Assembly: GCF_030125375.1 (NCBI RefSeq)
Contig: NZ_JASJUU010000003.1
Span: 944,247-1,008,246, forward strand
DNA: 64,000 nt
Direction: 5' to 3'
Source: Pseudoalteromonas umbrosa
Lineage (GTDB): Bacteria > Pseudomonadota > Gammaproteobacteria > Enterobacterales > Alteromonadaceae
Position numbers and translations under genes: made by a program. Of this stretch, positions 63,660 to 64,000 are shown one piece after another (within the stretch, counting starts at the first letter, position 1; every line of letters begins with the position of its first letter). Below the pieces are notes generated by a model. It saw nothing but the letters and a program-made list of their open reading frames with translations. It was not told the DNA's origin and searched no databases.

Positions 63660-63684
63660 CAGAGCCTGTATGGAACAGGCTCTG
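63660..63684 (-). other. Hairpin between precursor and maturase genes
   Basis: cagagcctg (63660-63668) pairs perfectly with caggctctg (63676-63684) around a 7-base loop. It sits just after the precursor stop. No T tract follows on the minus strand. Such hairpins in RiPP operons often raise precursor mRNA over downstream genes. Confidence 0.65.
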
Positions 63685-63694
63685 AATTATGTTA

Positions 63695-64000
63695 TTAACT
63701 ACCGACTTTACCGCCAATATCTTTACATGCTTTTGCTGGCATATTTACAAAACCAGTTCCTTTGCAAGATGCCTGCGCCGCACAGGCATTGTTAGCAGTT
63801 TTACAGTCATTGTGACCACCGCAAATATTGACATCATGACAATGCACTAAATCAGCTTTTGCGACACTGCCAACCCAGCTGTCTTTTTGTTTGCCACCAA
63901 CATCGGCACATGCTTTTGCTGGCATACCTACAAAACCACTCCCTTTGCAAGATGCATGACCTGCACAGGCATTATTGGCAGTTTTACAATCGTTGTGTCC
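63695..64000 (-). CDS. Cys-rich bufferin-type precursor with tandem repeat, N-terminus outside window
   Basis: The frame is open to the window edge, so the signal peptide is not visible. At least 101 residues can be read. A 61-residue unit (183 bp) is repeated: '[20 protein letters not shown]' in one copy and '[20 protein letters not shown]' in the next, each followed by 'GFV.MPAKAC.D.GGK'; the copy nearer the C-terminus stops early. A full unit has six Cys, including '[10 protein letters not shown]'. The 'HNDCKTA' and 'SCKG.GFV' blocks match my memory of BufA2-type periplasmic metallophore precursors. With DUF692 and DUF2063 genes downstream it is the likely modified peptide. Confidence 0.85.
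   Translation of the reverse strand, partial: GHNDCKTANNACAGHASCKGSGFVGMPAKACADVGGKQKDSWVGSVAKADLVHCHDVNICGGHNDCKTANNACAAQASCKGTGFVNMPAKACKDIGGKVGS

Noticed and set aside
63695..64000. 183-bp repeat as a CRISPR or non-coding satellite
   Set aside because: The repeat keeps reading frame and encodes conserved Cys motifs, with RiPP enzymes downstream.
1..64000. tRNA, rRNA, CRISPR arrays, insertion sequences, prophage
   Set aside because: None was seen on reading; no transposase, integrase or cloverleaf-like segment was recognised. A tRNAscan or IS search would settle this.

Overview
The window is one continuous bacterial chromosome segment with tightly packed genes and moderate-to-low GC. I saw no rRNA, tRNA, insertion sequence, phage block or CRISPR array. 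The gene content suggests a marine gammaproteobacterium of the Alteromonadales, most likely Pseudoalteromonas: two TonB receptors, a secreted GH19 chitinase, a GlyGly-CTERM protease, a prpBC-acnD-prpF methylcitrate operon, udk/nupC next to deoB/deoD, and many small secreted proteins. The genus is an inference from gene content and style, not a computed placement.

Layout. 1-8.4 kb: the end of a beta-propeller protein, a GNAT enzyme, a 5-oxoprolinase subunit A / D-glutamate cyclase-like pair, a secreted family 3 glycosidase, a solute-binding protein, and a PstS-like/porin-like pair. 8.6-15.5 kb: a chemoreceptor, a winged-helix gene broken by an in-frame TGA, and a FecI-FecR-TonB receptor signalling cassette. 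16-19 kb: a GlxA-type regulator divergent from a LysE exporter and an unusual serine hydroxymethyltransferase paralogue. 19.1-23 kb: an oxygen-binding di-iron (ODP) protein coupled to a soluble chemoreceptor-like coiled coil, then a GGDEF-EAL protein. 23.5-31 kb: a cold-shock gene with a long leader, then a GntR regulator and the complete methylcitrate operon with a visible promoter and palindromic operators. 31-35.9 kb: a LysE exporter joined to a PRMT-like methyltransferase, and small genes. 36-48 kb: an FAD oxidoreductase/GNAT pair, chitinase, lipoprotein, FG-GAP protein, an RNA methyltransferase and a large TonB receptor. 48-52.3 kb: nucleoside uptake and salvage (nupC, udk | deoB, deoD) around a divergent control region with a pair of matching inverted 19-bp sites. 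52.6-55.9 kb: three tandem paralogues of an unknown helical secreted protein, each with its own similar promoter. 56-61.5 kb: fpr, small periplasmic proteins and a rhombosortase-type metalloprotease coupled to a lipoprotein. 61.6-64 kb: a bufferin/Hvf-type RiPP locus (DUF2063 partner, DUF692/MNIO maturase) whose Cys-rich precursor contains a 61-residue tandem repeat and runs off the window.

Most interesting: the repeat-containing bufferin precursor locus; the ODP plus double-tip chemoreceptor-like pair; the SHMT paralogue with two active-site tyrosines replaced; the PRMT-like methyltransferase; the tandem trio of unknown proteins; and the paired operators between udk and deoB.
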